From assembly GCA_900102115.1 (NCBI GenBank), contig FNAW01000002.1:310001-374000 (forward strand): a DNA stretch of 64,000 nt. Direction: 5' to 3'. Both the position numbers and the translations under genes were made by a program. Positions 53,324 to 63,501 of the stretch are shown here, in pieces; position 1 is the first letter of the stretch, and the number at the start of each line of letters is the position of its first letter. This DNA is from Blastococcus fimeti. GTDB taxonomy: Bacteria; Actinomycetota; Actinomycetes; Mycobacteriales; Geodermatophilaceae. The notes beneath the pieces were generated by a model. That model had not been told where the DNA came from, searched no databases, and saw only the letters and a list, made by a program, of their open reading frames with translations.

Positions 53324-53956
53324 ATGACCGAGCAGATGACGATGAACCGGGTCATCCATGCCGCGGTACGGCGCGACCTGGATCGCCTGACGGACGCCCT
53401 CATCCGGATGCAGGACGGCGACCGCGCCCGCGCGGAGGCGCTCGACCGGGCCTACCGGAACCTGCAGACCGAGCTCACCCACCACCACGAGGGCGAGGAC
53501 ACCCACATCTGGCCGATGCTCGCCTCGGTGGGCGTCGACCGGGGGCTGCTCGACGCCATGGAGAGCGAGCACTCCGCCATGGCCGAGGCCCTGGCGGAGA
53601 CGGCGACCGCCATGGCGACGGTGGCCCGGACCGGCGCCGGCACGGACGCCGCGGCGGCGCGGGACAGCCTGCTGCGCACCCGGGACGTCGTCGAGCGGCA
53701 CCTCCGGCACGAGGAGACCGAGCTCGAGCCGCACCTGACCCCGCACATGGAGACGCCGGAGTGGCACGCCGTCGAGAAGAAGCTGCGCAGCCAGCCGCTG
53801 CCGGTGGCCGGCCGCTTCTTCGCCTGGATCACCGACGGCATGACCGAGGAGAACCGCGCCTTCCTCAAGCGCACGGTGCCCTCGCCCGTGGTCACCGTGC
53901 TGTCGCGGACCTTCGGACGGCGCTACCACAAGGACGTCGCGCCGACCTGGCGCTGA
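53324..53956 (+). CDS. Hemerythrin HHE domain protein
   Basis: This 210-residue four-helix protein has iron-ligand motifs HHHEGEDTHIWP, MESEHSAMAE and HLRHEETELEPHL, typical of HHE-type hemerythrin domains that bind a di-iron centre. The C-terminal 60 residues (VEKKLRSQPLPVAGRFFAWI) form an extra helical part. Possible roles are oxygen, NO or iron sensing. It is convergent with hemH, with 3 bases between stops. Confidence 0.88.
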   Translation: MTEQMTMNRVIHAAVRRDLDRLTDALIRMQDGDRARAEALDRAYRNLQTELTHHHEGEDTHIWPMLASVGVDRGLLDAMESEHSAMAEALAETATAMATVARTGAGTDAAAARDSLLRTRDVVERHLRHEETELEPHLTPHMETPEWHAVEKKLRSQPLPVAGRFFAWITDGMTEENRAFLKRTVPSPVVTVLSRTFGRRYHKDVAPTWR

Positions 53957-53959
53957 GCG

Positions 53960-55102
53960 TCAGGCGGTCGGGCGGGGCCTCGGCGGGACGAAACAGCAGG
54001 ACGCCGGGCAGTTGGTGCCCAGGCGGGGTTCCCCCCCGCCGCGGCGCTCGGCGAGCAGCTGCGTCAGGGACTCGACGAACGCCGGGTGGGTGCCCGCCGT
54101 CGCCGCTCGGGCGAAGGCCAGCCCGAGCTCCTCGGCGGTCTCCTTCGCCTCGTTGTCGAGATCCCAGATCACCTCGAGGTGGTCGCTGACGAACCCGATC
54201 GGGAAGAGGACGACGGCCCGCTCCCCCGCCTCCGCCAGCGCCTTCAGGTGGTCGTTGACGTCCGGCTCGAGCCACGGCACCGACGGCGGGCCGCTGCGGC
54301 TCTGCCAGACGAGGTCGAACGCGCGGCCGGGGGCGACCAGGTCGACGACGCGGCGGGCGGCGGCCTCGAGCTCGGCCTCGTAGGCGTGCCCCGCGGGGCC
54401 GGCGACGGCGGCCATCGAGTCGGGGATGCTGTGCGCGGTGGCGACCAGCCGGGCGCCGTCGCGGAGGTCGGCGGGCAGCTCGGCCAGGGCCGCGGCCAGC
54501 GCGTCGGCATTGGCCCGCACGAAGCCCTCGGCGTCGAAGTAGTGCGGCAGCTTCTCCGCCGTCGGCCCGCTGGGGGCGCCCGCGTCCCCGGTCATCGCGG
54601 CCCGGGCCCGGGCGATGTCCTCGTGGTACTGCCGGCAGCCGGAGAACGAGGCGTAGGCCGACGTCGCCAGGACGTAGGCGTGCTGGATGCCGTCGTCGGC
54701 CATCTGCTGCCAGACGTCCTCGACGTAGGGCGCCCAGTTGCGGTTGCCCCAGTAGACCGGCAGGCCGATGCCGGCGGCGCGCAGTGCACCCTGGAGCGCG
54801 CCGATCAGCGCCTTGTTCTGGTCGTTGATCGGGCTGACGCCGCCGAAGTGGTGGTAGTGCTCGGCGACCTCCTCCAGGCGCTCGCGCGGGATGCCGCGAC
54901 CGCGCGTGACGTTCTCCAGGAACGGCATGACGTCGTCGTGGCCCTCGGGGCCGCCGAAGGAGAGCAGCAGCAGCGCCTCGCGGCGGCCCGCCGGAGCGGG
55001 CGCCGACGACGGCGCGACGCCGCCGTTGTTGCGGACGGCCAGGGAGGGGTCCTCGTCGGGACGCTGACCGGCAGGGGTGATGTCGACGATGGCGCGGGGC
55101 AC
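53960..55102 (-). CDS. hemH: Ferrochelatase (coproporphyrin ferrochelatase type)
   Basis: This 380-residue protein inserts Fe2+ into coproporphyrin III in the actinobacterial heme route. It has LLLLSFGGPEGHDDVMPFL, the active-site His in VATAHSIPDS, and the C-terminal Glu region FPIGFVSDHLEVIWDLDNEA. The cysteine-rich tail NCPASCCF is the [2Fe-2S] cluster site of actinobacterial enzymes. It is third in the fabG-inhA-hemH operon, 37 bases after inhA. Confidence 0.94.
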   Translation of the reverse strand: MPRAIVDITPAGQRPDEDPSLAVRNNGGVAPSSAPAPAGRREALLLLSFGGPEGHDDVMPFLENVTRGRGIPRERLEEVAEHYHHFGGVSPINDQNKALIGALQGALRAAGIGLPVYWGNRNWAPYVEDVWQQMADDGIQHAYVLATSAYASFSGCRQYHEDIARARAAMTGDAGAPSGPTAEKLPHYFDAEGFVRANADALAAALAELPADLRDGARLVATAHSIPDSMAAVAGPAGHAYEAELEAAARRVVDLVAPGRAFDLVWQSRSGPPSVPWLEPDVNDHLKALAEAGERAVVLFPIGFVSDHLEVIWDLDNEAKETAEELGLAFARAATAGTHPAFVESLTQLLAERRGGGEPRLGTNCPASCCFVPPRPRPTA

Positions 55103-55139
55103 GGTGTTCTTTCGGATCGCGGGGCGGATTCGGATGCAG

Positions 55140-55915
55140 TCACACGCCGACGGCGTGGAACCCTCCGTCGACGTGGACGATCTCGCCGGTGGTGGCGGGG
55201 AACCAGTCGGAGAGCAGCGCGACGACGGCCTTGCCCGCGGGGGCGGTGTCGGTGACCGACCAGCCCAGCGGCGCGCGGCCCTCCCAGGCCTCCTCGAACT
55301 GCGCGCTGCCCGGAATGGACTTCATCGCCATGCTGCGCAGCGGCCCGGCCGCCACGATGTTCGACCGCACGCCCTCGGGGCCCAGCTCGCGGGCGACGTA
55401 GCGGCTGGTCGACTCCAGCGCCGCCTTGGCCGCACCCATCCAGCCGTACACCGGCCAGGCGACCGAGGCGTCGAAGGTGAGCCCGACGACCGACGACGGG
55501 TTCGCCAGCAGCGGCCGGCACGCCTGGGTGAGCGAGGCGTAGGACCAGGCCGACACCTGGAAGGCCGTGGCGGCGTGCTCCCACGCGACCTCCGGGAAGC
55601 CCTCGCCCATCGCCTCCTGGGGCGCGAAACCGATGGAGTGGACGACACCGTCGAGGGAGTCGACGCCCTGCTCGCGGAGCCGGTCGGCCAGCGCGGCCAG
55701 GTGCTCGGTGTTCGTGACGTCGAGTTCGACGACCGGCGCCTCCTGCGGCAGTCGCTTGGCGATCCGCTGGCACAGCGACAGCGCCCGGCCGAAGTTGGAC
55801 AGGACGACGGTGGCGCCCTGCTCCTGCGCGATGCGCGCCGTCGCGAAGGCGATCGACGCCTCGGTCAGCACGCCGGTGACGAGGACCTTCTTGCCCTCGA
55901 GAATGCCGCCGCTCA

Positions 55916-55916
<1 letters not shown>
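55140..55916 (-). CDS. inhA: Enoyl-ACP reductase (NADH), InhA/FabI type
   Basis: This 258-residue SDR-fold reductase has the N-terminal VLVTGVLTEASIAFATARIA and the catalytic Tyr-Lys in VYGWMGAAKAALES, as in InhA (Y-M-x-x-x-x-K spacing). The glycine loop is AAGPLRSMAMKSIPG. It reduces the trans-2-enoyl-ACP in fatty acid elongation. It is coupled to fabG by a TGATG overlap. The longer open frame upstream is spurious. Confidence 0.94.
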
Positions 55917-56623
<707 letters not shown>

Positions 56624-56818
56624 TCACTCCCCTGCCGACGCCGTTGTCCGGTGCCGAACCTATCCCCTGGCCGCAGGTCACACCCCCTACCGGTGAGTAA
56701 GGCTGCTGGTGATCGAGGGGACCGTGGGGCATCTGACAGCCGCAGTCCTTGCCAAGGTAGAGGCGCACGAGGAGAGTCATCGCGTCGCGGCACCGCGGCC
56801 ACGTTCAGTGGGCGAGGG

Positions 56819-58144
56819 ATGACGCACAACGACGCAGGCTCGACGTACGCGCCGGGCACGGCCAGTGGCGCACGCACGGGGGTCGGATTCGAGGACCCCG
56901 ACGGCCGGTCCCGGGGTGAGAGCCTCGGCGAGCGCCTGCTGGGCTCGCTGCTCGACCGGGCCCACCTGATGCCGCCACGACTGGTCGGGCCGCTGGTCGC
57001 CCAGGAGATCGCCGCGATGGGCGGGCGCGACGTCGCCATCTACCTCCAGGACTTCGAGCACTCCGTCCTCCGGCCGCTGCAGGGCGCCGGCCTCGGTGGA
57101 GAGCCCGCGTCGATCGACGACAGCTCCGCGGGCACGGCGTTCCGCACCGACCGGCCCTGCGAGGTCGCGCAGCCCGACGGCGGTGTCCGCCTGTTCGTCC
57201 CGATGCTCGACGGCTCCGACCGCGTCGGGGTCCTCGCGCTCACGCTGCCGCGGGTCGACGACAACGACCGGCGGCTGGCCCAGCGGATCGCCGGGCTGAC
57301 CGCCGACCTCGTCGTCACGAAGTCGGGCTACACCGACACCTTCGCGCGCACGCGGATGGCCTCGCCGATGAGCCTGTCGGCGCACCTCCAGTGGCAGATC
57401 CTGCCGCCGATGGTCATGACGACGCCGGACCTCGCGCTCGCCGGAGCCCTCGAACCGGCCTACGACGTCGGTGGCGACAGCTTCGACTACGCCCTCGACG
57501 AGCACACGCTGCACCTTGCGGTGTTCGACGCCATGGGCCACGGGGTGGAGGCGGCCACCATGGCCACCCTGCTGATCGGCGCCTACCGGCACGGCCGGCT
57601 CAACGACAGCGACCTCACCGACATGTACGCCGAGATGGACTCGGTCATGGCCGACTCCTACCCCGGCCGGTTCGCCACCGCGTTGATCGGGCGCCTGGAG
57701 ACGACGACCGGCGAGCTGACCTGGGTCAACGCCGGCCACCCGCCGGGGCTGCTGATCCGGGACGGGCGCGTGGTCCAGGAGCTGACCGGTCGTACCAGCC
57801 GCCCCGTCGGCTTCGGGAACGGCGAGGCGTACGTCGAGTCGGTCACTCTGCAGCCGCGCGACCGGGTGCTGTTCTTCACCGACGGCGTGGTGGAGGAACG
57901 CATGCCCGACGGCGTCCAGTTCGGCGATCAGCGGCTGCGCGAGTTCATCGAGGACAACGCCCTCCACGCCCTGCCCGTCGCCGAGACGGTCCGGCTGCTG
58001 TCGCACGCGCTGCTGCGCGGACGCGGCGGGCGGACGTCGGACGACGCCTCGCTGCTCATGGTCGAGTGGTCGGGGCCGCCGCGGGACGACGAGCTGGCCC
58101 GCAACCTCGTCGACGCGGTCCCGGCCGGCACCGTCCTCGGCTGA
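56819..58144 (+). CDS. GAF-like/PP2C (SpoIIE-type) phosphatase
   Basis: This 441-residue protein has an N-terminal helical and GAF-like sensory region (DVAIYLQDFEHSVLRPLQGA, FVPMLDGSDRVGVLALTLP) at residues about 30-170 and a C-terminal SpoIIE phosphatase with AYDVGGDSFDYALDE, FDAMGHGVEAATM, FFTDGVVEERMP and TSDDASLLMVEW. The metal-binding Asp residues are present. It is a candidate second input to the sigma partner-switch of this region. ATG 56819 is used. Confidence 0.9.
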   Translation: MTHNDAGSTYAPGTASGARTGVGFEDPDGRSRGESLGERLLGSLLDRAHLMPPRLVGPLVAQEIAAMGGRDVAIYLQDFEHSVLRPLQGAGLGGEPASIDDSSAGTAFRTDRPCEVAQPDGGVRLFVPMLDGSDRVGVLALTLPRVDDNDRRLAQRIAGLTADLVVTKSGYTDTFARTRMASPMSLSAHLQWQILPPMVMTTPDLALAGALEPAYDVGGDSFDYALDEHTLHLAVFDAMGHGVEAATMATLLIGAYRHGRLNDSDLTDMYAEMDSVMADSYPGRFATALIGRLETTTGELTWVNAGHPPGLLIRDGRVVQELTGRTSRPVGFGNGEAYVESVTLQPRDRVLFFTDGVVEERMPDGVQFGDQRLREFIEDNALHALPVAETVRLLSHALLRGRGGRTSDDASLLMVEWSGPPRDDELARNLVDAVPAGTVLG

Positions 58145-58154
58145 CCGCCGGGCG

Positions 58155-58565
58155 TCAGCTGCGCCGGTCGCGGAGGTCGCTCCGGGACCAGCCGCCGCCG
58201 TACAGCGCCCACAGCACGAGGACGGGCTGGAAGAACAGCCGGACCAGGCGCTTGGTGTCGGTGTCCAGGCCGAAGGCGTCGGTGCCCTCGAGGTACTGGC
58301 CGACGTTGCCGGGGAAGATCAGCACGAAGAAGGCCGCGAGCAGCCCGCCGACGAACCGCTTCTTCTGCGGCAGCAGGGCGAAGGACGCGCCCAGGGCGAT
58401 CTCCGCGACACCGGATCCCAGCACCGTGAGGTCCTCGTCGACCGGGAACCAGTCGGGCACCTGGGCCCGGAACTCCTGCCGCTGCGTGGTCAGGTGCAGG
58501 ACCCCCGCGCCGACCATCGTGGCGCCGAGCAGCAGGCGGGCGGCCGTGCGGGGCAGCGAGGTCAT
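58155..58565 (-). CDS. DoxX-like membrane protein
   Basis: This 136-residue protein has four hydrophobic helices with the DoxX-type start ARLLLGATMVGAGVLHLTT and the middle VAEIALGASFALLPQKKRFVG. It is probably an inner-membrane protein with a redox-related role in the broader family; exact function is unknown. It is convergent with the phosphatase gene, with 10 bases between. Confidence 0.82.
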   Translation of the reverse strand: MTSLPRTAARLLLGATMVGAGVLHLTTQRQEFRAQVPDWFPVDEDLTVLGSGVAEIALGASFALLPQKKRFVGGLLAAFFVLIFPGNVGQYLEGTDAFGLDTDTKRLVRLFFQPVLVLWALYGGGWSRSDLRDRRS

Positions 58566-58626
58566 GGCGCCACCCTAGGCAGGGCGTTCGTTGACAGGCC
58601 GGTCGTCCCGCCCGTAGACAGCCCCC

Positions 58627-59415
58627 ATGGACGACGTGCAGCGCCGGGTGGCGCTCGAGGTGGCCGATGGCGTGGCGACGGTCCGGCTGGACCGGCCCGA
58701 GAAGATGAACGCGCTGGACCCGGCGATGTTCGAGGCGCTCGTCGCCACCGGCCGCGAGCTGATGGCGCGCGACGACGTCGGCGCGGTGGTGCTGACCGGC
58801 GCGGGGCGGGCGTTCTGCGCCGGGCTGGACTTCAGCTCGTTCGCCGCGATGGCCGAGCGCCGCGGGCCGCGCGAGGTCGCCCCCCGCGAGCCGCTGGGCG
58901 CCGCCCGCGTACTGGCCCAGCAGGCCGTGCACGTCTGGTCGCTGGTGCCCGCCCCGGTCATCGCCGCGGTGCACGGCTACGCCTTCGGCGGGGGTCTGCA
59001 GATCGCGCTCGGTGCCGACATCCGGCTGGTCGCCCCTGATGCCCAGCTGTCGCTGATGGAGATCCAGTGGGGCATCTGCCCCGACATGTGCGGCACGCAG
59101 CTGCTGCCCGAGCTGGTGGGCCGCGACGTCGCCATGGAGCTGGCGCTGACCGGCCGCCGGGTGTCGGGCACCGAGGCGGCCCGGCTCGGGCTGGCCACCC
59201 GCGAGGAGGCCGACCCGCTCGCCGCCGCCCTGGCGCTGGCCGCCGAGATCGCCGGGCACAGCCGGAACGCCACCCGGGCGGTCAAGCGGCTGGTCGACCT
59301 CGCCGGCCGGGTGTCGCTCGCCGACGGGCTGGCCGCGGAGCAGGCCGAGATCGGGAAGCTGATCGGCTCCCCGGAGCAGGCCGCCGTCGTCCGCGCGCGG
59401 CTCGGGACCGCCTGA
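58627..59415 (+). CDS. Enoyl-CoA hydratase/isomerase family protein (crotonase)
   Basis: This 262-residue crotonase-fold enzyme has the oxyanion-hole segments GRAFCAGLDFSSF and AAVHGYAFGGGLQIALGADI, and the catalytic region SLMEIQWGICPDMCGTQLLP. The second oxyanion Gly is present. Position 3' of the fold (ITPDM-like ICPDM) resembles hydratases of short-chain or unusual acyl-CoAs. It may act with the mutase encoded nearby on branched acyl-CoA breakdown (inference). Confidence 0.9.
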   Translation: MDDVQRRVALEVADGVATVRLDRPEKMNALDPAMFEALVATGRELMARDDVGAVVLTGAGRAFCAGLDFSSFAAMAERRGPREVAPREPLGAARVLAQQAVHVWSLVPAPVIAAVHGYAFGGGLQIALGADIRLVAPDAQLSLMEIQWGICPDMCGTQLLPELVGRDVAMELALTGRRVSGTEAARLGLATREEADPLAAALALAAEIAGHSRNATRAVKRLVDLAGRVSLADGLAAEQAEIGKLIGSPEQAAVVRARLGTA

Positions 59416-59424
59416 CCGGACCGG

Positions 59425-60177
59425 TCAGCCGCGGGTCGCGGCCAGCAGCCGGTCGCGCGCCGTCGCCAGCGAGGGGCCGTACCAGGTGAGGTCGCGGCCG
59501 GGGATCAGCACCGAGCGCACACCGGGGAACGCCTCCGGGCCGTCGTCGCCGGTGAAGAGGTACGGCTCGTCCGGCAGCAGCACCAGGTCGAGGTCCCGCG
59601 CGCGCAGGTCGTCGAGCTCCACCCGCGGATAGCGCTGCTCGTCGTCGCCGAACGCGTTGCGCAGGCCCAGCCGGGCGAGCACGTCGCCGGCGAACGTCCG
59701 GCTGCCGACGACCATCCACGGGTCACGCCAGATCGGAACGGCGACCCGCAGCGCGTGCTCCGGAGCCGGCCGGGCCCACTCCGCCGTGGCAGTCCGCAAC
59801 CAGTCCGGCTCCCCCACCCCGAGCGCCTCGGTGAACAGCCGGCGCATCGAGGCCAGCGCCTCGTCGAGCGACTCGATCACGGTGACCCACACCGGCACGC
59901 CGGCGTCGCGCAGCCGCTGGACGTCCAGCTGCCGGTTCTCCTCCCGGTTGGCGATCACCAGATCCGGCGCGAGAGCGGCGATCGCCGCCCGGTCGGGGTT
60001 CTTGGTGCCGCGGACCCGCGCGACGTCGAGGTCCGCCGGGTGGGTGCACCAGTCGGTCGCGCCCACCAGCCGGTCGGGCACCGTCACCGCCAGCGCCTCG
60101 GTCAGCGACGGCACGAGCGACACCACCCGCCGCGGCGCCCGCGGCAGCTCGACCGCCGTCCCGAGGTCGTCCTTCAC
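59425..60177 (-). CDS. BtuF-like helical-backbone metal receptor, no signal peptide
   Basis: This 250-residue protein has the cobalamin/iron-siderophore-binding fold: APRRVVSLVPSLTEALAV, ALAPDLVIANREENRQLDV and DLVLLPDEPYLFTGDDG. There is no signal sequence, lipobox or hydrophobic N-terminus, and no transporter genes are near. GTG 60177 overlaps the icmF stop by GTGA. A cytosolic cobalamin-binding or cofactor-handling role for the mutase is suggested by this coupling (inference). A secreted BtuF can be excluded only if the start is right. Confidence 0.82.
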   Translation of the reverse strand: MKDDLGTAVELPRAPRRVVSLVPSLTEALAVTVPDRLVGATDWCTHPADLDVARVRGTKNPDRAAIAALAPDLVIANREENRQLDVQRLRDAGVPVWVTVIESLDEALASMRRLFTEALGVGEPDWLRTATAEWARPAPEHALRVAVPIWRDPWMVVGSRTFAGDVLARLGLRNAFGDDEQRYPRVELDDLRARDLDLVLLPDEPYLFTGDDGPEAFPGVRSVLIPGRDLTWYGPSLATARDRLLAATRG

Positions 60178-63100
60178 ACGTTGCGGCGGTACTGGCCGCC
60201 CACCTCGAAGAACGCGTCGGTGATCTGCCCGAGCGTGCAGACGCGCACCGTGTCCATCAGCTCGGCGAAGACGTTGCCGCCGTCCATCGCCACCTGCTGC
60301 AGCCGGGCCAGCGCGGCCGGCGCCTCCGCGGCGTGCTGCTCCGTGAACCCGGCCAGCCGGTCCAGCTGCGAGCGCTTCTCCGCCTCCGTCGCGCGGGCGA
60401 GCTCCACCGGCGCGGGCGGGGCGTCGCCGCGGTCGGGCGCCAGGAAGGTGTTGACGCCGACGATCGGCAGGCTGCCGTCGTGCTTGCGGTGCTCGTAGAG
60501 CATCGACTCGTCCTGGATCCGGCCGCGCTGGTACCCGGTCTCCATCGCGCCGAGCACGCCTCCGCGCTCGGCGATCCGGTCGAACTCGCCCAGCACGGCC
60601 TCCTCCACCAGCTCGGTGAGCTCCTCGATCACGAACGAGCCCTGCAGCGGGTTCTCGTTGCCGGCCAGGCCCCACTCCTGGTCGATGATCATCTGGATCG
60701 CCAGCGCCCGGCGGACCGACTGCTCGCCCGGTGTCGTCACCGCCTCGTCGAAGGCGTTGGTGTGCAGGCTGTTGGCGTTGTCGTAGATCGCGCACAGCGC
60801 CTGCAGCGTCGTCCGGATGTCGTTGAAGTCCATCTCCTGCGCGTGCAGCGACCGGCCCGACGTCTGCACGTGGTACTTCAGCTTCTGCGACCGCTCCCCC
60901 GCGCCGTACCGCTCCCGCATCGCCACCGCCCAGATCCGGCGGGCGACCCGGCCGATGACCGAGTACTCGGCGTCCATGCCGTTGGAGAAGAAGAAGGACA
61001 GGTTGGGCGCGAAGTCGTCGACGGCCATGCCGCGCGCCAGGTAGCTCTCGACGTAGGTGAAGCCGTTGGCCAGCGTGAAGGCCAGCTGGCTGATGGGGTT
61101 CGCCCCGGCCTCGGCGATGTGGTAGCCGGAGATGGAGACCGAGTAGAAGTTCCGGACGCCGTTGTCGATGAACCACTGCTGGATGTCGCCCATCGCCCGC
61201 AGCGCGAACTCGGTGGAGAAGATGCAGGTGTTCTGCCCCTGGTCCTCCTTGAGGATGTCGGCCTGCACCGTGCCGCGGACGTTCGCCAGCACCCAGGCGC
61301 GCAGCTCGTCGGCCTCGGCGGCGTCGGGCTCGCGCCCCTCCTCCGCGCGGAAGGCGTCGAGCCGCTGGTCGATCGCGGCGTTCAGGAACATCGCCAGGAC
61401 CGTCGGCGCCGGGCCGTTGATCGTCATCGACACCGACGTCGTGGGCGAGCAGAGGTCGAAGCCGGAGTAGAGGACCTTCATGTCCTCGACCGTGGCGATC
61501 GAGACCCCCGACGTCCCGACCTTGCCGTAGATGTCCGGACGCGGATCGGGATCGCGGCCGTAGAGCGTCACCGAGTCGAACGCCGTCGACAGCCGGGTCG
61601 CCTCGCTGCCGGCGGACAGCAGCCGGAACCGCCGGTTGGTGCGGAACGCGTCGCCCTCGCCGGCGAACATGCGGGCCGGGGCCTCCCCCGCGCGCTTGAA
61701 CGGGAAGACGCCGGCGGTGAAGGGGAAGGCACCGGGCAGGTTCTCCGCGCGCAGGAACCGGAGCAGTTCGGCGTGGTCCCGCGTGCGGGGCAGCGACACC
61801 CGGCGAACGGCGCTGCCCGACAGCGTCGTGCGGGTCAGCGGGGTGCGGATCTCCTGGCCGCGGACCGGGTAGACGTACTCCTCGCCGGAGTAGGCCTCCA
61901 CCCGGGCCGGCCACTCGTCGAGCAGCCCGCGCACGTCGGGCAGCAGCTCCGCGGCCGCGGCCTCCGCCGCGGCCCGCGCGGCGTCGCCGGCGGCCCCGTC
62001 GAGGACGTCGGCGGCCGTGGTCAGGTGCTGCCGACGGCGGGCGACGTCGGCCTGCGCCTCCGTCGTGGCGTGGTACCCGCGCACCGCCTCGCTGATCTCG
62101 GCCAGGTACCGGGCACGCTGGGCGGGGACCACGCTGCTCAGCCCGGACGAGGCCCGCACGTCGACCCGCGGCAGCACCCCGGCGCCCGCGGCGAGGCCGG
62201 CGTCGACCAGCAGGCCGAGGAGGTGCTGGTACAGCGCGGTCACGCCGTCGTCGTTGAACCGGGCGGCACTGGTGCCGTAGACCGGCATCTCCTCCCACGG
62301 GACGCCGAACGCCTGCCGGTTGCGCACCAGCTGGCGGGCGACGTCGCGCCGGGCGTCCTCGGCCCCGCGCCGCTCGAACTTGTTGATGGCGACGACGTCG
62401 GCGAAGTCGAGCATGTCGATCTTCTCCAGCTGCGAGGCGGCACCGAACTCCGGCGTCATGACGTAGAGCGACACGTCGCTGAACGGCACGATCGCCGCGT
62501 CGCCCTGCCCGATGCCCGGCGTCTCCACGATCACCAGGTCGTAGCCGGCGGCCCGCACCGCGGCGAGGACGTCGTCGAGGTGCTCGGGCACCTGGGCGCC
62601 GGCGCTGCGGGTCGCCATCGAGCGGAAGAACGTGCGCGAGCCGTCGCGGGGGTCGCCCCCTCCGGAATCCAAGGCGTTCATCCGGATCCGGTCGCCGAGC
62701 AGCGCCCCGCCGCCGCGCCGCCGGGTGGGGTCGATCGCCAGGACCGCGACGCGGAGCTTGTCCTCCTGGTCCAGCCGCAGCCGGCGCAGGAGCTCGTCGG
62801 TCAGCGAGGACTTGCCCGACCCCCCGGTGCCGGTGATGCCGAGGACGGGCACCGGGCGCCCGGCTGCCGCCGCGCGCACCTGCTCGGCCAGCTCGGGCGA
62901 CCGGCCGCCCTCCAGCACGGTGATCGCCCGCGCCAGCGCGGCCGGGTTCCCGGCGAGCAGCGCGTCGACGTCGGGCCCCTCGGCGGCGAGATCGACGTCG
63001 CAGGCGCGGACCAGCTCGTCGATCATCCCGGGCAGGCCGAGGCGCTGGCCGTCCTCGGGCGCGAAGATCCGGACGCCGCGCTCGCGCAGCGCCGCGATCT

Positions 63101-63410
63101 CGTCGGGGACGATGACGCCGCCCCCGCCGCCGAACACCTGCACGTGACCGGCGCCGGCCTCGGCGAGCCGGTCGACCAGGTAGCCGAAGTACTCGACGTG
63201 CCCGCCCTGGTAGGAGGAGATCGCGACGCCCTGGACGTCCTCCTCCAGCGCCGCGCGGACGACGGCGTCGACGCTGCGGTCGTGGCCGAGGTGGACGACC
63301 TCCGCGCCCTGGCTCTGCAGCATCCGCCGCATGATGTTGATCGACGCGTCGTGCCCGTCGAACAGGCTCGCGGCGGTCACGAAGCGCACCGGATGCGCGG
63401 GCTGGTGCAT
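60174..63410 (-). CDS. icmF: Fused isobutyryl-CoA mutase (IcmF type, with MeaI GTPase chaperone domain)
   Basis: This 1078-residue protein has a B12-binding domain at residues 1-140 (LFDGHDASINIMRR with base-off His20), a MeaI-type GTPase at about 185-420 (P-loop GITGTGGSGKSSL, VETPGIGQGDAAIV, INKFE), and the mutase barrel (RMFAGEGDAFRTNRRF, ISGYHIAEAGANPISQLAFT, KYHVQTSGRSLHAQEMDFND). Gln726 in GQNTCIF replaces the Arg of methylmalonyl-CoA mutases, matching IcmF rather than Mcm. It interconverts isobutyryl- and n-butyryl-CoA using AdoCbl, linking valine or branched acyl breakdown to beta-oxidation. ATG 63410 fits the family's usual length. Confidence 0.93.
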   Translation of the reverse strand: MHQPAHPVRFVTAASLFDGHDASINIMRRMLQSQGAEVVHLGHDRSVDAVVRAALEEDVQGVAISSYQGGHVEYFGYLVDRLAEAGAGHVQVFGGGGGVIVPDEIAALRERGVRIFAPEDGQRLGLPGMIDELVRACDVDLAAEGPDVDALLAGNPAALARAITVLEGGRSPELAEQVRAAAAGRPVPVLGITGTGGSGKSSLTDELLRRLRLDQEDKLRVAVLAIDPTRRRGGGALLGDRIRMNALDSGGGDPRDGSRTFFRSMATRSAGAQVPEHLDDVLAAVRAAGYDLVIVETPGIGQGDAAIVPFSDVSLYVMTPEFGAASQLEKIDMLDFADVVAINKFERRGAEDARRDVARQLVRNRQAFGVPWEEMPVYGTSAARFNDDGVTALYQHLLGLLVDAGLAAGAGVLPRVDVRASSGLSSVVPAQRARYLAEISEAVRGYHATTEAQADVARRRQHLTTAADVLDGAAGDAARAAAEAAAAELLPDVRGLLDEWPARVEAYSGEEYVYPVRGQEIRTPLTRTTLSGSAVRRVSLPRTRDHAELLRFLRAENLPGAFPFTAGVFPFKRAGEAPARMFAGEGDAFRTNRRFRLLSAGSEATRLSTAFDSVTLYGRDPDPRPDIYGKVGTSGVSIATVEDMKVLYSGFDLCSPTTSVSMTINGPAPTVLAMFLNAAIDQRLDAFRAEEGREPDAAEADELRAWVLANVRGTVQADILKEDQGQNTCIFSTEFALRAMGDIQQWFIDNGVRNFYSVSISGYHIAEAGANPISQLAFTLANGFTYVESYLARGMAVDDFAPNLSFFFSNGMDAEYSVIGRVARRIWAVAMRERYGAGERSQKLKYHVQTSGRSLHAQEMDFNDIRTTLQALCAIYDNANSLHTNAFDEAVTTPGEQSVRRALAIQMIIDQEWGLAGNENPLQGSFVIEELTELVEEAVLGEFDRIAERGGVLGAMETGYQRGRIQDESMLYEHRKHDGSLPIVGVNTFLAPDRGDAPPAPVELARATEAEKRSQLDRLAGFTEQHAAEAPAALARLQQVAMDGGNVFAELMDTVRVCTLGQITDAFFEVGGQYRRNV

Positions 63411-63501
63411 GCCCGCACCGTACGGCGAGGACTGGTGGGAGGTCCACGATCCAGGGCCCCCGGACGCGGCCCGCACCCGGGACGGGAACGACAGAACCAG
63501 A

